DNA from: Clostridia bacterium | GTDB lineage: Bacteria; Bacillota; Clostridia; Oscillospirales; Acutalibacteraceae | NCBI GenBank assembly: GCA_017522205.1 | Contig: JAFWZS010000014.1 | Location: 1 to 41,949, forward strand | Direction of reading: 5' to 3' | DNA: 41,949 nucleotides | Shown: positions 40,698 to 41,949 of the stretch, piece after piece | How positions within the stretch are numbered: position 1 is the stretch's first letter | Layout of the letters: every line of letters begins with the position of its first letter | The notes under the pieces: generated by a model | Told to the model about the DNA's origin: nothing | What the model saw: the letters and a program-made list of their open reading frames with translations, nothing else | The model's database searches: none | Position numbers and translations under genes: made by a program

Positions 40698-40758
40698 CAG
40701 AAAATTTGAGATTTTTACGGTTTTGCGATTATTTCGGCAAAAAAAGGAAGTGCACTTT

Positions 40759-41949
40759 ATGAATCACCAAACTCTCATAGAAAACCAGAAAAAGAGGATA
40801 GAGCTTCCACTTTGGATGCTCGTCTGCTTCTCTATGTTCAGCTTTTGGCAGATGGGGTTTATTTATTATTTCCTTGAACCGTCCTCGGCAGCGGACGGGA
40901 AAATCCCACTACCCATTAACATCGATTACGGTACCACACTGACAGCAGTTTGTTACATCCTGGGCATCCTTACGATGATATTTTTACCGAAGATTATCGT
41001 GTGGATACAGCGGATCGCTACGGGTGTTGCGCTCCTTTCGGCAATCGCTTTCTTTCTCCCTCTGCCGGACGATATCCTGCGCTTTAACATTTACCTGCAG
41101 ATTTTCTGTTGCTGTCTGATGATCGGCTTTGAGACCTTCCTTGTGGTCAACTGCTTTTCTGAAAAAAGCAGTATCAAGTATCTGACCTTCGGCTACGGCA
41201 TAGCGGTGTTCCTGATCGCTTTTGTTCAGAATGAGGTGGTATCTATCCCGTTCTCCACCTTCCGCTTTGGAATGGTAGCGGCGCTTGTACTTTTGTTTAT
41301 TTTCTTTCTCCGTATGCCCACGGGAAAGGAGCATCTGCCGCAGTTTGTGAAAAAGAGCGACGGTCTTGTCCCACCGAAGAAGATGATGTGGGGGGCTTAT
41401 CTTATTGCTTTCATTGCTGCGCTGATGGGCGTTGGCGGTCCTGCGGTTGTAGGCAAGGTCGAGCACGGCGTGTCTATTATGTATTTAGTAGTGGCTCTTT
41501 CAAGCTTTACTATGTATTTTCTTCATAAGAAGGCGAACATTCATCCCTTCCGCATGGCGCCCATATTTGTCGGACTCGGTGGGTTCGGTTTTCTTGTAAT
41601 GCTTGTGTCTGCATACGTTCCCGCACTTTCCTATGTCGCCTGCGTACTCATTGGATTCGGTATGACGGTATGTATGCTCGCTCCGCTTTACGGTGTGCCG
41701 ATTATGAAAGCCTATCCGTCAAGATACGTAGCCTCCGTAATTATCGGGCTTGCCATCACGGCGGTTCTTATCCATGCGGTTATTGCCGAGATGTTCCTCG
41801 GTGCACCTATTGCGCTGTATATCTTTTATGCAGTGATCATGGCGGTGCTTGTGTTCGTGTTTATGCAGGTGGAGCCGTTCCTTATGTTTGCCCTTCGCCG
41901 TCGCATTGCCGACGAGGATACCGCTGCCACAGCAGAGGTTGAGGTGCCT
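40759..41949 (+). CDS. Polytopic membrane protein, MFS-like, C-terminus beyond window
   Basis: 397 residues to the window edge with no stop. About 12 hydrophobic helices are seen, from LWMLVCFSMFSFWQMGFIYYF to YIFYAVIMAVLVFVFMQV. A basic cytoplasmic loop (RMPTGKEHLPQFVKKSDGLVPPKK) in the middle gives a 6+6 MFS-like layout. The last visible residues (RRRIADEDTAATAEVEV) form a charged linker, as in proteins where a membrane half is followed by a LuxR helix-turn-helix; whether one follows cannot be seen. AAAGGAAG lies 8 bases before the ATG. Codons use more G/C at third positions (CTG, GTG, ATC, CGC) than neighbouring genes, hinting at a different origin. It is divergent from the small LuxR operon and shares a 13-bp element with it. 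Substrate unknown. Confidence 0.8.
   Translation, partial: MNHQTLIENQKKRIELPLWMLVCFSMFSFWQMGFIYYFLEPSSAADGKIPLPINIDYGTTLTAVCYILGILTMIFLPKIIVWIQRIATGVALLSAIAFFLPLPDDILRFNIYLQIFCCCLMIGFETFLVVNCFSEKSSIKYLTFGYGIAVFLIAFVQNEVVSIPFSTFRFGMVAALVLLFIFFLRMPTGKEHLPQFVKKSDGLVPPKKMMWGAYLIAFIAALMGVGGPAVVGKVEHGVSIMYLVVALSSFTMYFLHKKANIHPFRMAPIFVGLGGFGFLVMLVSAYVPALSYVACVLIGFGMTVCMLAPLYGVPIMKAYPSRYVASVIIGLAITAVLIHAVIAEMFLGAPIALYIFYAVIMAVLVFVFMQVEPFLMFALRRRIADEDTAATAEVEVP

Noticed and set aside
40984-41466. 160-codon minus-strand ORF opposite the membrane gene
   Set aside because: Its residue content (Arg, His, Gln, Lys rich) is typical of the antisense of a hydrophobic protein, and it has no ribosome site.

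Overview
The window looks like chromosome of an endospore-forming, Gram-positive Clostridia bacterium, probably from the Oscillospirales/Ruminococcaceae side. The evidence is a complete spoIIIAA-AH operon, an IspH-S1 fusion of the clostridial type, a cysteine T-box in front of cysE-cysS, AGGAGG ribosome binding sites and consensus sigma-A promoters. The assignment is inferred from gene content and protein style only. Nearly all genes are on the minus strand. I see no insertion sequence, prophage, CRISPR array or rRNA.

Layout, left to right (genes read right to left). 1-10.3 kb: argF, carA, a carB-dapF fusion, a BaiN/HI0933 flavoprotein, cmk, a PlsC-type acyltransferase and an ispH-S1 fusion that runs off the left edge. 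This is arginine/pyrimidine carbamoyl phosphate supply, diaminopimelate, CMP, phospholipid and isoprenoid metabolism. 10.3-14.5 kb: tRNA-Leu(CAA), a QueG-like Fe-S protein, murI, cysS and cysE, with a T-box (specifier UGC) and a consensus promoter ahead of cysE. 14.5-17.7 kb: a secreted protein of about 15 Cys-rich repeats followed by two fibronectin type III domains. 17.8-23.1 kb: a PHP phosphatase, a GH38 alpha-mannosidase and tyrS. 23.2-32.5 kb: recN, argR, nadK, tlyA, dxs, ispA-type prenyltransferase, xseB, xseA, a TsaD paralogue and nusB, the classical Firmicutes block. 32.6-37.3 kb: spoIIIAH to spoIIIAA. 37.4-38.0 kb (plus strand): tRNA-Leu(UAG) and a DUF6809-like small protein. 38.1-40.4 kb: a compact four-gene operon (small LuxR-type regulator, double zinc-ribbon protein, lipoprotein, zinc-ribbon/DUF4870 membrane protein). 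40.5-41.9 kb: a regulatory gap with a 13-bp inverted repeat and an orphan terminator, then a divergent polytopic membrane protein that runs off the right edge.

The most notable observations are in the carbamoyl phosphate locus. CarA has lost its glutaminase triad (Cys to Gly, and the His-Pro-Glu motif replaced), which predicts an ammonia-dependent synthetase. CarB is fused in frame to a DapF domain, and that domain has Ala in place of the first of the two catalytic cysteines. The second region of interest is the LuxR/zinc-ribbon operon with operator-like repeats shared with the divergent membrane gene. Everything here is from reading the sequence; no database search was possible.
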